NCBI GenBank assembly: GCA_022844485.1
Contig: JALHLQ010000005.1
Location: 1-64,000 of the forward strand
Source: Xanthobacteraceae bacterium
Lineage (GTDB): Bacteria > Pseudomonadota > Alphaproteobacteria > Rhizobiales > Xanthobacteraceae
Direction: 5' to 3'
DNA length: 64,000 nt
Shown here one piece after another: positions 27,601 to 36,443 of this stretch. Below the pieces are notes generated by a model. That model saw only the letters and a program-made list of their open reading frames with translations. It was not told where the DNA came from and made no database searches. Both the position numbers and the translations under genes were made by a program. Every line of letters begins with the position of its first letter. Position 1 is the first letter of the stretch.

Positions 27601-28023
27601 CTATTCCGCCGCGGCGCCGGCAGGCTCTTTCCCGACGCTCGAATCGCCCTCGACCTTGCCGGCCCGGTCCGTGCGCTCGACAATGCGTGCCGACTTGCCG
27701 CGACGCTCGCGCAGATAATAAAGCTTGGCGCGGCGCACTTTGCCGCGGCGTACGACGGTGATCGAGTCGATCATCGGCGAATAGAGCGGGAAGACGCGCT
27801 CGACGCCCTCGCCATAAGAAATCTTCCGCACGGTGAAGTTCTCGTTCAGCCCCTGGCCGGAGCGGCCGATGCAAACGCCTTCATAGGCCTGCACGCGCGA
27901 GCGCTCGCCCTCCACCACCTTGACGTTGACGGTGAGCGTGTCGCCGGGCCCGAAATCCGGAATCGGCCTGCCCGCAGACAGTTTCTTGATCTGCTCCTGC
28001 TCGAGCTCTTTGATGATATCCAT
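27601..28023 (-). CDS. rplS: 50S ribosomal protein L19
   Basis: The start at 28023 ([15 protein letters not shown]) gives 140 residues. The L19 core [28 protein letters not shown] and [30 protein letters not shown] is intact. An acidic, Ala-rich tail of about 25 residues after the core is a common alphaproteobacterial extension. L19 sits at the 30S-50S interface. It follows trmD after a 158-bp gap containing a palindrome. Confidence 0.97.
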   Translation of the reverse strand: MDIIKELEQEQIKKLSAGRPIPDFGPGDTLTVNVKVVEGERSRVQAYEGVCIGRSGQGLNENFTVRKISYGEGVERVFPLYSPMIDSITVVRRGKVRRAKLYYLRERRGKSARIVERTDRAGKVEGDSSVGKEPAGAAAE

Positions 28024-28065
28024 GAATATTCTCCGTCGGCTGCGCCGGACCACCTCTGATGGGCT

Positions 28066-28115
28066 GCGCGTGATCTCGTCCCGAAAACCGGGGTCCGCTT
28101 TTCGGGATCACGCGC
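28066..28115. repeat. GATCACGC palindromic repeat between trmD and rplS
   Basis: Outer arms GCGCGTGATC / GATCACGCGC and inner arms CCCGAAAA (28080-28087) / TTTTCGGG (28099-28106). I recognise the form as a dispersed Hyphomicrobiales intergenic palindrome; it lies just before the rplS start. Confidence 0.65.
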
Positions 28116-28181
28116 CAGGGCGCACAATCCGGTCGGTCTCTGTCGGGTTGGCACCGCCTATACGCCATCGGAATGCCTTTG

Positions 28182-28898
28182 TCACCCGTTCCCCGGGTCT
28201 TTCGGTGCTTTCCGGCCAGCGACATAGGCCGCCCAGAGGTCGGGACGGCGCCGCGCGGTCAGGCGTTCCGCCTCGGCGCGGCGGAAGGCTGCGATTTTCT
28301 TGTGGTCGCCCGACAGCAGGACGTCCGGGATAGGCCGGCCTTCGAACGCCTGCGGGCGGGTGTAATGGGGGTATTCGAGGAGGCCGGCGCCGAAACTTTC
28401 CTCCAAGCCCGAAGCCTCCTTTCCCATGACGCCGGGGAGCAGGCGGACGCAGGCGTCGAGCAGCGCCAGCGCCGCGATCTCGCCGCCCGAGAGGACGAAA
28501 TCGCCGATCGAGACCTCCTCGAGATCGCGCGCCTCGATGACGCGCTGGTCGACGCCTTCGAAGCGGCCGCAGACGATCACGGCGCCCGGGCCTGCGGCGA
28601 GTTCTCGCACCCGCGCTTGGGTCAGCGGTCTGCCGCGCGCGCTCGTCAGAAGGCGCGGACGGCCGTCAGCCACGACGTCGAGCGCGCGGGCGAGCACGTC
28701 GGCGCGCATCACCATGCCGGGTCCGCCGCCGGCCGGCGTATCGTCCACGGAGCGGTGCTTGTCGGTCGCAAAGTCGCGGATGTCGCGCGCCTCCAGCGCC
28801 CACAGGCCCCGCTCCAGCGCCTTGCCGGCAAGGCTCAGCCGAAGCGGGCCGGGGAGCATGTCGGGAAAGAGGGTGAGGATCGTGGCGCGCCACACCAT
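28182..28898 (-). CDS. trmD: tRNA (guanine37-N1)-methyltransferase
   Basis: The 238-residue SPOUT methyltransferase begins [19 protein letters not shown]. The knot contains [32 protein letters not shown], the S-adenosylmethionine site, and YPHYTRP is the conserved C-terminal motif. It methylates G37 of tRNAs to prevent frameshifting. Its ATG directly abuts the rimM stop codon, so the two are coupled. Confidence 0.97.
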   Translation of the reverse strand: MVWRATILTLFPDMLPGPLRLSLAGKALERGLWALEARDIRDFATDKHRSVDDTPAGGGPGMVMRADVLARALDVVADGRPRLLTSARGRPLTQARVRELAAGPGAVIVCGRFEGVDQRVIEARDLEEVSIGDFVLSGGEIAALALLDACVRLLPGVMGKEASGLEESFGAGLLEYPHYTRPQAFEGRPIPDVLLSGDHKKIAAFRRAEAERLTARRRPDLWAAYVAGRKAPKDPGNG

Positions 28899-29534
28899 CT
28901 AATACGCCCCATTCTCGGGAGGGAGGCCGCTTGCATACGCCTCCGCGTCGATCACCAGCCTGCCGCCGGCGACATCGACCACGGGCACCGCGGATTTCGT
29001 GAACGGCACAAGGAGGGTCGGCCCGCCGCCCGTGGGCGCGATTTCGATGACGTCTCCGGCGCCGTAATTGTGGATCGCAGCGACGACGCCGAACGCATTG
29101 CCATTCCTGTCGTCGACCGCCAGACCGACCAGGTCCGCGTGGTACCAGGTCTCCTCCTCGTCGATCTTCGGCAGGCGCTCGCGCGGCACGTAGAGGCGCA
29201 GGTGCTTGAGCAATTCGGCGGCGTCACGATCGGCGACGCCTTCGATTCGCGCGACCAGCATGTCTTTCGCCGGACGCAAGGAGAGCAGCTTGAATCGCCG
29301 CGCGCCATCTTCGGTCTCGAGCGGACCGTATTCGGCGAGGGCCAGGGGATCCGTGGTGAAAGCCTTCAGCCGCAGCTCGCCGCGCACCCCATGCGGCGCG
29401 CCGATTTGCGCGACGAGAATGCGTTTTCGGTTCTCGCGACCCTCGCCCGAAAGGGGAACCGGCTTGCGACCATGCGACCGCCCGCGCGTCGCGCGGGCAG
29501 GGCGAGGGGCGTTGGGTCGCGGGCGTCTGTCCAT
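28899..29534 (-). CDS. rimM: Ribosome maturation factor RimM with repeat-derived N-terminal extension
   Basis: The core RimM fold runs from RILVAQIGAPHGVRGELRLK to the PRC-barrel (ETWYHADLVGLAV...PFTKSAVPVVDVAGG). It assists 30S maturation by binding S19. The only good in-frame start is the ATG at 29534, giving 211 residues, which puts about 36 Arg/Pro/Gly-rich residues before the core; RimM proteins usually have only a few. These codons coincide with a composite palindromic repeat (29439-29510): a perfect CCCGCGCG-t-CGCGCGGG stem plus the CCCTCGCCC...GGGG module. No ATG or GTG exists nearer the core, only an ATT. Confidence 0.9.
   Translation of the reverse strand: MDRRPRPNAPRPARATRGRSHGRKPVPLSGEGRENRKRILVAQIGAPHGVRGELRLKAFTTDPLALAEYGPLETEDGARRFKLLSLRPAKDMLVARIEGVADRDAAELLKHLRLYVPRERLPKIDEEETWYHADLVGLAVDDRNGNAFGVVAAIHNYGAGDVIEIAPTGGGPTLLVPFTKSAVPVVDVAGGRLVIDAEAYASGLPPENGAY
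29439..29510 (-). repeat. Composite palindromic repeat inside the rimM 5' coding region
   Basis: On the minus strand a CCCTCGCCCTG lead is followed by CCCGCGCG-a-CGCGCGGG (29481-29497) and, after 24 bases, CCCCTTTCGGGCGAGGGT (29439-29456). The last block matches the CCCCTTTCAGGGGAGGGT block of R3 at all but two positions. It is in frame with rimM. Confidence 0.6.
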
Positions 29535-29592
29535 TCGTCGAACCCCCGGCCGCATTCGGCGCGCCGCCCGCTCCCACGCGGGAGCGGAAAAC

Positions 29593-29949
29593 CTAGCTCG
29601 CAGCGGCGCCTGCGGTACCTGCGCCGCTGGCGGCGGCCGCGCGCTCCTGCGCCTTCTTCTTCGGCTTCGACTTTTCGGGGTTGTTGCGCGCCTCGCGCTT
29701 CTTCACGCCGGCGGCGTCGAGGAAACGCATCACGCGGTCGGAGGGCTGCGCGCCCTTGGCGAGCCAGCTCTTCACCTTGTCCATGTCGAGCTTGAGGCGG
29801 TGCGGCGCGTCCTTTTCGGTCAGCGGATTGAACGTGCCGATCTTCTCGATGAAGCGGCCGTCGCGGGGGCTGCGCGAGTCGGCGACCACGACGTGATAGT
29901 AGGGGCGCTTCTTGGCGCCGGCGCGGGCAAGGCGGATGACGACAGGCAT
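29593..29949 (-). CDS. rpsP: 30S ribosomal protein S16
   Basis: The 118-residue protein has the S16 core [24 protein letters not shown]...[13 protein letters not shown] and the [11 protein letters not shown] segment. A Lys/Ala-rich C-terminal tail of about 35 residues is longer than in E. coli but usual for this group. It is part of the ffh-rpsP-rimM-trmD-rplS translation block. Confidence 0.97.
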   Translation of the reverse strand: MPVVIRLARAGAKKRPYYHVVVADSRSPRDGRFIEKIGTFNPLTEKDAPHRLKLDMDKVKSWLAKGAQPSDRVMRFLDAAGVKKREARNNPEKSKPKKKAQERAAAASGAGTAGAAAS

Positions 29950-29984
29950 GGGTGGTCCTTTCTCTCAGATGCTTGGATTCATTT

Positions 29985-30033
29985 TCCCCTGAAAGGGGAG
30001 GGCCGGATCGCAACAGCGATCCGTCGGAGGGGT
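29985..30033 (-). repeat. Composite palindromic repeat, copy R5
   Basis: On the plus strand TCCCCT-gaa-AGGGGA (29985-29999) is followed by GGATCGC-aaca-GCGATCC (30005-30022) and GGAGGGGT. Read on the minus strand the module order equals R1, R3 and R4. It fills the ffh-rpsP gap. Confidence 0.72.
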
Positions 30034-30047
30034 GACGCGGTTGAAAC

Positions 30048-31583
30048 TCATTTTTTCTTCCCCAATCCCGGCAGGCCGCCGAGGCCGGGGAATTTGCCGC
30101 CGAGGCCGGGAAGCCCTTGTCCCTTCGGCAGGCCGGGGAAATTCGGCGGCAGCGACGGTGCGCCGGGCATGCCCGGCGGCAAACCGCCCGGCATCTTCTC
30201 GGCAAGCTTCGCCATCTCTTCCGGTGACGGCATGCCGCCGCCCATGCCGAACATGTTGGCGAGCCCGGCCAGCGGCCCGCGCTTCGACCCGCCCATCGCC
30301 TTCATCAGGTCGGCCATGGTCCGGTGCATTTTCAGCAGCTTGTTGACGTCCTCGACCCGCGTGCCTGAGCCCGCCGCGATGCGCTTCTTGCGGCTTGCCT
30401 TCAGGAGGTCGGGATGGCGCCGCTCGGCCGGCGTCATCGAGTCGATGATGGCGACTTGACGCTTGAGCACGCTCTCGTCGAGGTTTGCGCTCGCGAGTTC
30501 CTTCTTCATCTTGCCGATGCCGGGCATCATGCCGAGGAGCCCCGACATTCCGCCCATCTTCTGCATCTGCCCGATCTGATCGCGCAGGTCGGACAGGTCG
30601 AAGGCGCCCTTGCGCATCTTCTCGGCGACCTTGGCGGCGCGCTCGGCGTCGATCGTCTCCGCCGCCTTCTCGACCAGCGAGACAATGTCGCCCATCCCGA
30701 GGATGCGGCCGGCGATCCGCTGCGGGTCGAAATCCTCCAATGCATCCATGCGCTCACCGGCGCCGATCAGCTTGATCGGCTTGCCGGTTACGGCGCGCAT
30801 GGAGAGCGCCGCGCCGCCGCGTCCGTCGCCATCCACGCGGGTGAGCACGATTCCGGTGAGACCGACGCGCTCGTCAAAGGCGCGCGCGAGATTGACGGCG
30901 TCCTGACCGGTGAGGCTGTCGGCGACGAGCAGCACTTCGTGCGGGCTGGCGGCGCGCTTCACCTCGGCCGCCTCCGTCATCATCGCCTCGTCGAGGGTGA
31001 TGCGGCCGGCGGTGTCCAGAAGAACCACGTCATAGCCGCCCAGCCGCGCGGCCTCGATGGCGCGTCGCGCAATCTGCACGGGCGTCTGTCCGGCGACGAC
31101 GGGCAGCGTGTCGACTCCGATCTGCCGGCCGAGCACCGCCAGCTGCTCCATCGCCGCCGGGCGGCGCGTGTCGAGCGAGGCCATCAGCGCCCGGCGGTTG
31201 CCGCGCTCGCGCAGGCGGCGCGCGATCTTCGCCGTCGTGGTCGTCTTGCCCGAACCCTGCAGGCCCACCATCATGATCGGAACCGGCGCGGGGGCGTTGA
31301 GATCGATCGGCTCCGCCTCGGAACCGAGCATGTTCACGAGCTCGTCGTGCACGATCTTGACGACCATCTGGCCGGGCGTCACCGACTTGATCACCTCGAC
31401 TCCGACCGCGCGCACGCGCACGCGATCGACAAAGGCGCGCGCGACATCGAGCGCGACGTCGGCCTCCAGCAGCGCGCGGCGCACCTCGCGCAGCGCCGTA
31501 TCCACGTCGGCCTCCGACAGCGCGCCGCGGCCGGTGAGCCGGTCGAGAATGCCCGAAAGACGCTCGGAGAGATTATCGAACAT
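30048..31583 (-). CDS. ffh: Signal recognition particle protein Ffh (SRP54)
   Basis: The 511-residue protein has an N domain (1-100), a G domain with GLQGSGKTTTT at 107-117, DTAGR, TRVDGDGRGGAAL and the GAGERMDALEDF closing motif, and a Met-rich M domain with MQKMGGMSGLLGMMPG and SGTRVEDVNKLLK for 4.5S RNA and signal-sequence binding. A Gly/Pro/Leu-rich tail ends in KKK. It targets nascent membrane proteins together with FtsY (37.2 kb). The preceding small gene lies 6 bp upstream. Confidence 0.98.
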   Translation of the reverse strand: MFDNLSERLSGILDRLTGRGALSEADVDTALREVRRALLEADVALDVARAFVDRVRVRAVGVEVIKSVTPGQMVVKIVHDELVNMLGSEAEPIDLNAPAPVPIMMVGLQGSGKTTTTAKIARRLRERGNRRALMASLDTRRPAAMEQLAVLGRQIGVDTLPVVAGQTPVQIARRAIEAARLGGYDVVLLDTAGRITLDEAMMTEAAEVKRAASPHEVLLVADSLTGQDAVNLARAFDERVGLTGIVLTRVDGDGRGGAALSMRAVTGKPIKLIGAGERMDALEDFDPQRIAGRILGMGDIVSLVEKAAETIDAERAAKVAEKMRKGAFDLSDLRDQIGQMQKMGGMSGLLGMMPGIGKMKKELASANLDESVLKRQVAIIDSMTPAERRHPDLLKASRKKRIAAGSGTRVEDVNKLLKMHRTMADLMKAMGGSKRGPLAGLANMFGMGGGMPSPEEMAKLAEKMPGGLPPGMPGAPSLPPNFPGLPKGQGLPGLGGKFPGLGGLPGLGKKK

Positions 31584-31589
31584 GCCGCA

Positions 31590-31808
31590 TCACAATCCGG
31601 GAGCCAGCACGCTCGCCTTCTTCCTGTCGAACGCCTCTTCGAAATGGGCGATGGCCTTTTCGAACTTGTCGCGGCAGCCCGGATTGCAGAAGCCGACCAC
31701 GGCGCCCTTGTATTCCGTCAGCGAATCGGCGGCGATCGGCTTGCCCGACCACGGACAGGTGTCGTTCACAGCGTTTTCAATGCTGAGCTTCGAATGATCG
31801 ACCGGCAT
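31590..31808 (-). CDS. Small YHS/TRASH-like cysteine protein upstream of ffh
   Basis: The start at 31808 (MPVDHSKLSIENAVN) gives 72 residues; a longer form of 85 residues is possible. The pattern TCPWSGKPI...YKGAVVGFCNPGCRDKFEKAIAHFEEAF resembles YHS/TRASH metal-binding modules: a Cys-Pro-x-x-Gly-Lys-Pro start, an aromatic/Gly strand, then CNPGC before a helix. It probably binds a metal ion. It lies 6 bp before ffh on the same strand, so the two are probably co-transcribed. Confidence 0.7.
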   Translation of the reverse strand: MPVDHSKLSIENAVNDTCPWSGKPIAADSLTEYKGAVVGFCNPGCRDKFEKAIAHFEEAFDRKKASVLAPGL

Positions 31809-32061
31809 CGGCTCCACTCCAAACGCGTTTCGCGCCCGAGGGCGCATCGCGCTGTCGGGCGTTGACCTCCGGCCTCGAAAGGGCCGGTCGGCGGCTCAGG
31901 CGAAAAATTGCGAGAGCGGCCCGAGGTTAGATAGGGGCTCGCGGCGGGAGTCAAGCATCCGGTTCGCGCCGCAAGCGGCGGAGCGGCGGCGAAACGCCCC
32001 AGGATCCGCCATGCCGCGTTCACGATTGGCGCCCTATATTCCCCCGCAACCCGAGTAGCCC

Positions 32062-33123
32062 ATGCCGCTCAGCCGCCGCCGCCTGCTTGCCCTCTTGGCC
32101 GCCCTGACCGCTGCCGGTCTCGGCGGGATCGGCGTGCGCTCGGCGCGGGCGCGCTACTATTCCGGGCCGATTTCGGATCACTTCGACGGGGAGCGCTTTT
32201 TCGACCCGCATGGGATGGCGCCAAAAAGCCTCTACGACCTGCTGCGCTGGTGGTCGACGAACGGACGATCGGAATGGCCGGAACGGGCGCCAAGCCCCTA
32301 TTCGGATCGGCCGCCGGCCCGCGTGCCCGGTGCGCCATGGCGCATCTCCTATGTCGGTCACGCGAGTTTCCTCCTGCAGACCGCGGGGCTGAATATCCTG
32401 ATCGATCCGGTATGGTCGGAGCGTGTTTCCCCCGTGAGTTTCGCCGGCCCGAAACGCGTGAACGATCCCGGAATCGCCTTCGAGGCGCTGCCGCCGATCG
32501 ATGTCGTGCTCGTCTCGCACGGGCACTACGATCACCTCGATCTGGAAACGCTGTCGCGGCTGCATGCGGCGCATCGCCCGCGCGTGGTCACCACGCTTGG
32601 GCACGACACGGTCATCGGCGAGCATGACGAGGCGATCCGAGCGGAGGCTTACGACTGGGGCGATCGCGTCGCGCTTTCGGCGGATGTCGCCGTGACGCTC
32701 GTGCCGGTGCGCCATTGGAGCGCGCGTACCCTGTTCGATCGAAACAAGGCGCTGTGGGCTGGGTTCGTCATCGAGACGCCCGCGGGGAAAATCCTTCAGG
32801 TCGCCGACTCGGGCTATGGCGACGGCTGGCATTTCAAGAACGCGCGTGACAGGCACGGGCCGTTTCGGCTCGCCATCCTGCCGGTCGGCGCGTATGAGCC
32901 GCGCTGGTTCATGCGCGACCAGCACATGAACCCCGAGGAGGCCGTGCGCGCGTTTTTCGATTCCGACGCCGAGCTTGCGCTGGGCCATCACTATGGCACG
33001 TTCCAACTCACGGACGAGGCGATCGATGCACCCGAGAAGGCGCTGGCCGCCGCCCGCGAAGCGGCGGGCCTCGCGGCGGAGCGCTTTCGGCTGCTCAGGC
33101 CGGGACAGGTGTGGGAGATCTGA
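32062..33123 (+). CDS. Metallo-beta-lactamase-fold hydrolase (NAPE-PLD/RomA-like)
   Basis: The 353-residue protein has an N-terminal Tat- or Sec-like export signal (SRRRLLALLAALTAAGLGG). The metal motif SHGHYDHLD (around 150) and a following ...VPVRHWSAR, VADSGYGDGWHF and LGHHYGTFQL supply the usual His/Asp ligands of the zinc-dependent MBL fold. HWS...D and the overall length match the N-acylphosphatidylethanolamine phospholipase D-like subgroup. It is probably an envelope phosphodiesterase; the substrate is unknown. Confidence 0.85.
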   Translation: MPLSRRRLLALLAALTAAGLGGIGVRSARARYYSGPISDHFDGERFFDPHGMAPKSLYDLLRWWSTNGRSEWPERAPSPYSDRPPARVPGAPWRISYVGHASFLLQTAGLNILIDPVWSERVSPVSFAGPKRVNDPGIAFEALPPIDVVLVSHGHYDHLDLETLSRLHAAHRPRVVTTLGHDTVIGEHDEAIRAEAYDWGDRVALSADVAVTLVPVRHWSARTLFDRNKALWAGFVIETPAGKILQVADSGYGDGWHFKNARDRHGPFRLAILPVGAYEPRWFMRDQHMNPEEAVRAFFDSDAELALGHHYGTFQLTDEAIDAPEKALAAAREAAGLAAERFRLLRPGQVWEI

Positions 33124-33130
33124 ATTATTC

Positions 33131-33154
33131 GCCTCTGCCCGGTTGCAGGGAGAG
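33131..33154. repeat. CCTCTCCC/GGGAGAGG hairpin between convergent genes
   Basis: CCTCTGCCCGGTTGCAGGGA followed by GAGG forms a short imperfect stem just after the MBL-fold stop and before the next gene's end. It is a weak relative of the C/G-run repeats. Confidence 0.4.
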
Positions 33155-33164
33155 GGTTTCATCG

Positions 33165-33743
33165 TCAGCGCAGCAGCACATAGACCTCCACGACGAGCTT
33201 GTCTTCCGCCGTGGTGAGGGGATCGGTCATATACTGCTCGATAAAGAGATCCTTGGCGTCGAGCTTCTTCTCGTCGAGATGATTCGTGATCGCGTCGTAG
33301 GTCGTGTCCATGGCGTCGTATGATCCGCGGTGGACGAATTTCAGCGCTCGGCCGGTCGGGGATTTTCCAAATCCCATGTCCTTCGGCAGCGTCTTTGGCG
33401 GTTCGCCGGCGGCAATCGGAATCGCGGCTTCGAACTGAAAGCCGGTGTCGTCGGTCGCGGTGTAGATCGTCATCAGCGGGCCGTCGGCTTTGATCTTCTC
33501 GCGGTCAAGAAACGCGCGGACCGCTTTGAAAGCCTCGACCAGCGTCTCAAAGGCGCTGTCCCAATTGGCGGCGCCCTTCTTGAAAACAATCGCTTTCTCC
33601 CCCAACGTCACCTCCTCGCCGAAGGGATCGGCCGTCTGCACGGCGGGCGGCTGGGATGGGGGTGCTTGCGCCGCCGCAGGGACTGCCGCGGTGGCTGCCG
33701 CAATTGCTAGAATGACGGCGCGCAACAGGGACCGAACGACCAT
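33165..33743 (-). CDS. Exported GyrI-like domain protein
   Basis: The 192-residue protein has a signal peptide (SLLRAVILAIAAATAAVPAAAQA). The mature domain (YTATDDTGFQFEAAIPIAAG...GRALKFVHRGSYDAMDTTYDAITNHL...FIEQYMTDP) matches the GyrI-like/SOUL-type small-molecule binding fold, with the Glu of FIEQYMTDP at the usual ligand-pocket position. It is predicted periplasmic, probably a ligand-binding protein. It is divergent from dapF. Confidence 0.78.
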   Translation of the reverse strand: MVVRSLLRAVILAIAAATAAVPAAAQAPPSQPPAVQTADPFGEEVTLGEKAIVFKKGAANWDSAFETLVEAFKAVRAFLDREKIKADGPLMTIYTATDDTGFQFEAAIPIAAGEPPKTLPKDMGFGKSPTGRALKFVHRGSYDAMDTTYDAITNHLDEKKLDAKDLFIEQYMTDPLTTAEDKLVVEVYVLLR

Positions 33744-33868
33744 CGATCATCTCCCTCTGAGGACCTCTCCTTAGCATGCCCTGGCGGTCCTGACGCGGGC
33801 CAAAATGCCCCGGACCCGGCTGGTCAAGCCGCCGAAGTTTAGCCATATAGACGCCGCGCAACACCGCC

Positions 33869-34747
33869 ATGAATGCACTCGCCGGCCACGCTTTCACAAA
33901 AATGAACGGTCTCGGAAACGAGATCGTGGTGGTGGACATGCGCGCGGACCCAAAGCCGATCTCGACCGATGAGGCGCGCGCGGCCGCAGGCCCGGGTGGC
34001 GCGTCCTTCGACCAGATGATGGCGCTGTATCCCCCGCGTTCGGCTGGGACCGATGGGTACGTGCGCATTTTCAATTCGGACGGCTCGGAGTCTGGCGCCT
34101 GCGGCAACGGCATGCGCTGCATCGCCTCGCTCGTGTTTGCCGAGTCGGCAAAGGACGCGCTGACATTCGAGACCGCAGCGGGGCTGCTGCGTTGCTGGAA
34201 GGCGGGCGACGGGCTATTCACGGTCGACATGGGAAAACCGCGCTTCCGCTGGAACGAAATTCCGTTGTCGGAGGAATTCCGCGACACGCGCGCCATCGAA
34301 TTGCAGATCGGGCCGATCGATGCCCCGATCCTGCATTCGCCCTCCGCCGTGAACACGGGCAATCCGCATGCGGTGTTCTGGGTCGAGGACGTGAGCGCCT
34401 TTGATCTCGGCAAGATCGGGCCGCTGCTCGAACATCATCCGATCTTCCCCGAGCGCGCCAACATCACGCTCGCCGCCATCAGGGCGCGCGATCACATCGT
34501 CATCCGCACCTGGGAGCGGGGCGCCGGACTGACGAGAGCCTGCGGCTCGGCGGCCTGCGCGGCGGCGGTTGCGGCGGCGCGCCTCAAGCGCGCGGATCGC
34601 ACGGTGCGCGTCACATTGCCCGGCGGCGATCTCATGATCGCGTGGCGCGATGACGATCACGTGCTGATGACCGGCCCGGTCGAGCGTGAGTTCGAAGGGC
34701 GGTTCGATCCGGCGCTCTTTGCGGGCGTTGAGGCGGCGCGCGCATGA
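33869..34747 (+). CDS. dapF: Diaminopimelate epimerase
   Basis: The 292-residue protein starts [18 protein letters not shown]. The two catalytic cysteines lie in ACGNGMRC and RACGSAACA, and GNPHAVFWV and [10 protein letters not shown] are conserved substrate segments. It converts LL-DAP to meso-DAP for peptidoglycan and lysine. It overlaps mtaB by 4 bp (ATGA), so the genes are coupled. Confidence 0.97.
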   Translation: MNALAGHAFTKMNGLGNEIVVVDMRADPKPISTDEARAAAGPGGASFDQMMALYPPRSAGTDGYVRIFNSDGSESGACGNGMRCIASLVFAESAKDALTFETAAGLLRCWKAGDGLFTVDMGKPRFRWNEIPLSEEFRDTRAIELQIGPIDAPILHSPSAVNTGNPHAVFWVEDVSAFDLGKIGPLLEHHPIFPERANITLAAIRARDHIVIRTWERGAGLTRACGSAACAAAVAAARLKRADRTVRVTLPGGDLMIAWRDDDHVLMTGPVEREFEGRFDPALFAGVEAARA

Positions 34748-36012
34748 GCATCCAGATTCTGACATTCGGCTGCCGGCTGAACGCCTACGAGTCGGAAGCC
34801 GTGCGGCGGAAAGCCCAAGAGGCGGGGCACTCCGACCTCGTCGTCGTCAATACGTGCGCGGTGACCGGGGAAGCCGTGCGGCAGGCGCGCCAGGCGATCC
34901 GCAAGGCCAAGCGCGAGCGGCCGAAGGCGCGGATCGTGGTCACGGGCTGCGCGGCGCAGACCGAACCGGACGCCTTCGCGCAGATGCCGGAAGTCGCGCG
35001 CGTGCTCGGCAACCAGGAGAAGCTGAGCGCGGCGGCCTGGCGCGACACGCGCGAGGCCCTGGCCAACGATTTCGGCGTCGCCCGCGACGAGAAGGTGCGA
35101 GTCAGCGACATCATGGCGGTGACGGAGACCGCGCCGCATCTGATCGAGGGATTCGAGGGGCGGGCGCGCGCCTTCGTGCAGGTGCAGAACGGCTGCGATC
35201 ACCGCTGCACCTTCTGCATCATCCCTTTCGGGCGCGGAAATTCGCGTTCGGCGCCGATGGGCGACGTGGTGGCGCAGGTGCGTCGGCTGATCGAGAACGG
35301 CTATCGCGAAGTGGTGCTGACAGGCGTCGACATCACGAGCTATGGCGGGGGTCTGCCCGGCGCGCCGAAGCTCGGCATGCTGGTGAAGCAAATTCTCAAG
35401 CACGTCCCGGAGCTCGAACGGCTGCGGCTCTCCTCGATCGATTCGGTCGAAGCGGACCGCGATCTGCTCGATGTGCTCGCGAACGAGCCGCGGCTGATGC
35501 CGCATCTGCATCTGTCGCTGCAGGCGGGAGATGACCTGATCTTGAAGCGCATGAAGCGGCGGCACCTGCGCGCCGACGCGGTCGCGTTCTGCGATGAAGT
35601 GCGGCGTTTGCGCCCGGACGTGGCGTTCGGCGCCGATATCATCGCCGGCTTTCCGACCGAGACCGAGACGATGTTTGCGCGCTCGCTCGATCTCGTCGAC
35701 GAGTGCGGGCTCACGCACCTGCATGTGTTTCCTTTTTCGCCGCGGCCGGGCACGCCGGCGGCGCGCATGCCGCAGGTTGCGCGCGAGACCGTAAAGGAGC
35801 GCGCCAAGCGATTGCGCGACAAAGGTGAGAGCGCGTTTCACGCACGCCTCGCGCGCGACGTGGGCGCGCAGCGGCGCGTGCTCGTCGAGACGAACGCGAC
35901 CGGCCGCACGGAGCATTTCATGCCCGTGCGCTTGTCGGCTCCGGTCGAGCCCGGCGTCATTCTCGACGTCTCGATCGCCGGGCATGACGGCCGGCGCTTG
36001 CTCGCGGCATGA
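34744..36012 (+). CDS. mtaB: tRNA t6A37 methylthiotransferase MtaB
   Basis: The 422-residue radical-SAM methylthiotransferase begins [17 protein letters not shown] with the first Cys of the auxiliary [4Fe-4S] cluster; the others lie in NTCAVT and TGCAAQ. The radical-SAM motif CDHRCTFC is preceded by VQNG. It converts t6A to ms2t6A at position 37 of ANN-decoding tRNAs. It is coupled to dapF and to the following MaoC gene by 4-bp overlaps. Confidence 0.96.
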   Translation: MSIQILTFGCRLNAYESEAVRRKAQEAGHSDLVVVNTCAVTGEAVRQARQAIRKAKRERPKARIVVTGCAAQTEPDAFAQMPEVARVLGNQEKLSAAAWRDTREALANDFGVARDEKVRVSDIMAVTETAPHLIEGFEGRARAFVQVQNGCDHRCTFCIIPFGRGNSRSAPMGDVVAQVRRLIENGYREVVLTGVDITSYGGGLPGAPKLGMLVKQILKHVPELERLRLSSIDSVEADRDLLDVLANEPRLMPHLHLSLQAGDDLILKRMKRRHLRADAVAFCDEVRRLRPDVAFGADIIAGFPTETETMFARSLDLVDECGLTHLHVFPFSPRPGTPAARMPQVARETVKERAKRLRDKGESAFHARLARDVGAQRRVLVETNATGRTEHFMPVRLSAPVEPGVILDVSIAGHDGRRLLAA

Positions 36013-36443
36013 GCGAGGCGTTGACGGAGACGAAGCCCGGCGAGCGCTTTTCGTCTCAGGTGTCGCTTACGCCGGAGAAGGTGAGCGTCTTCGCGACTTC
36101 GGTCGGCGACGAGAATCCGCTCCATCATGATCCCGCGCACGCGGCGACGACGCGCTACAAACGCCTGATCGCCAGCGGACCGCAGACGACGGCGCATCTG
36201 ATGGCCTTGACCGCCGCGCATTTCGCCAAGCGCGGCGCGGTGGTCGGGCTGGAATTCAGCTTCCGTTTCAAGAAACCGGTCTTCGCCGACGAGACGGTCA
36301 CGCTCGAATGGCTGATCGTCTCGGTCGAGCACAGCGCGCGGCTGAAGGGCGATGTCGTCGATATGCGCGGGCGCGTCCTGAACGCGGCGGGCGAGACGGC
36401 GGTCAGCGCCACGGGCAAGGTGCTGATCGCCAACAGCTTCTAA
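36009..36443 (+). CDS. Single-hotdog MaoC-family acyl-CoA hydratase/dehydratase
   Basis: The 144-residue protein is a single MaoC hotdog. The hydratase signature appears as FATSVGDENPLHHDPAHA (Asp and His catalytic pair near 33-40) and SGPQTTAHLMAL follows. It probably hydrates an enoyl-CoA (R-specific). The start overlaps mtaB by 4 bp and the end overlaps the convergent pseudouridine synthase gene by 4 bp. Confidence 0.85.
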   Translation: MSEALTETKPGERFSSQVSLTPEKVSVFATSVGDENPLHHDPAHAATTRYKRLIASGPQTTAHLMALTAAHFAKRGAVVGLEFSFRFKKPVFADETVTLEWLIVSVEHSARLKGDVVDMRGRVLNAAGETAVSATGKVLIANSF

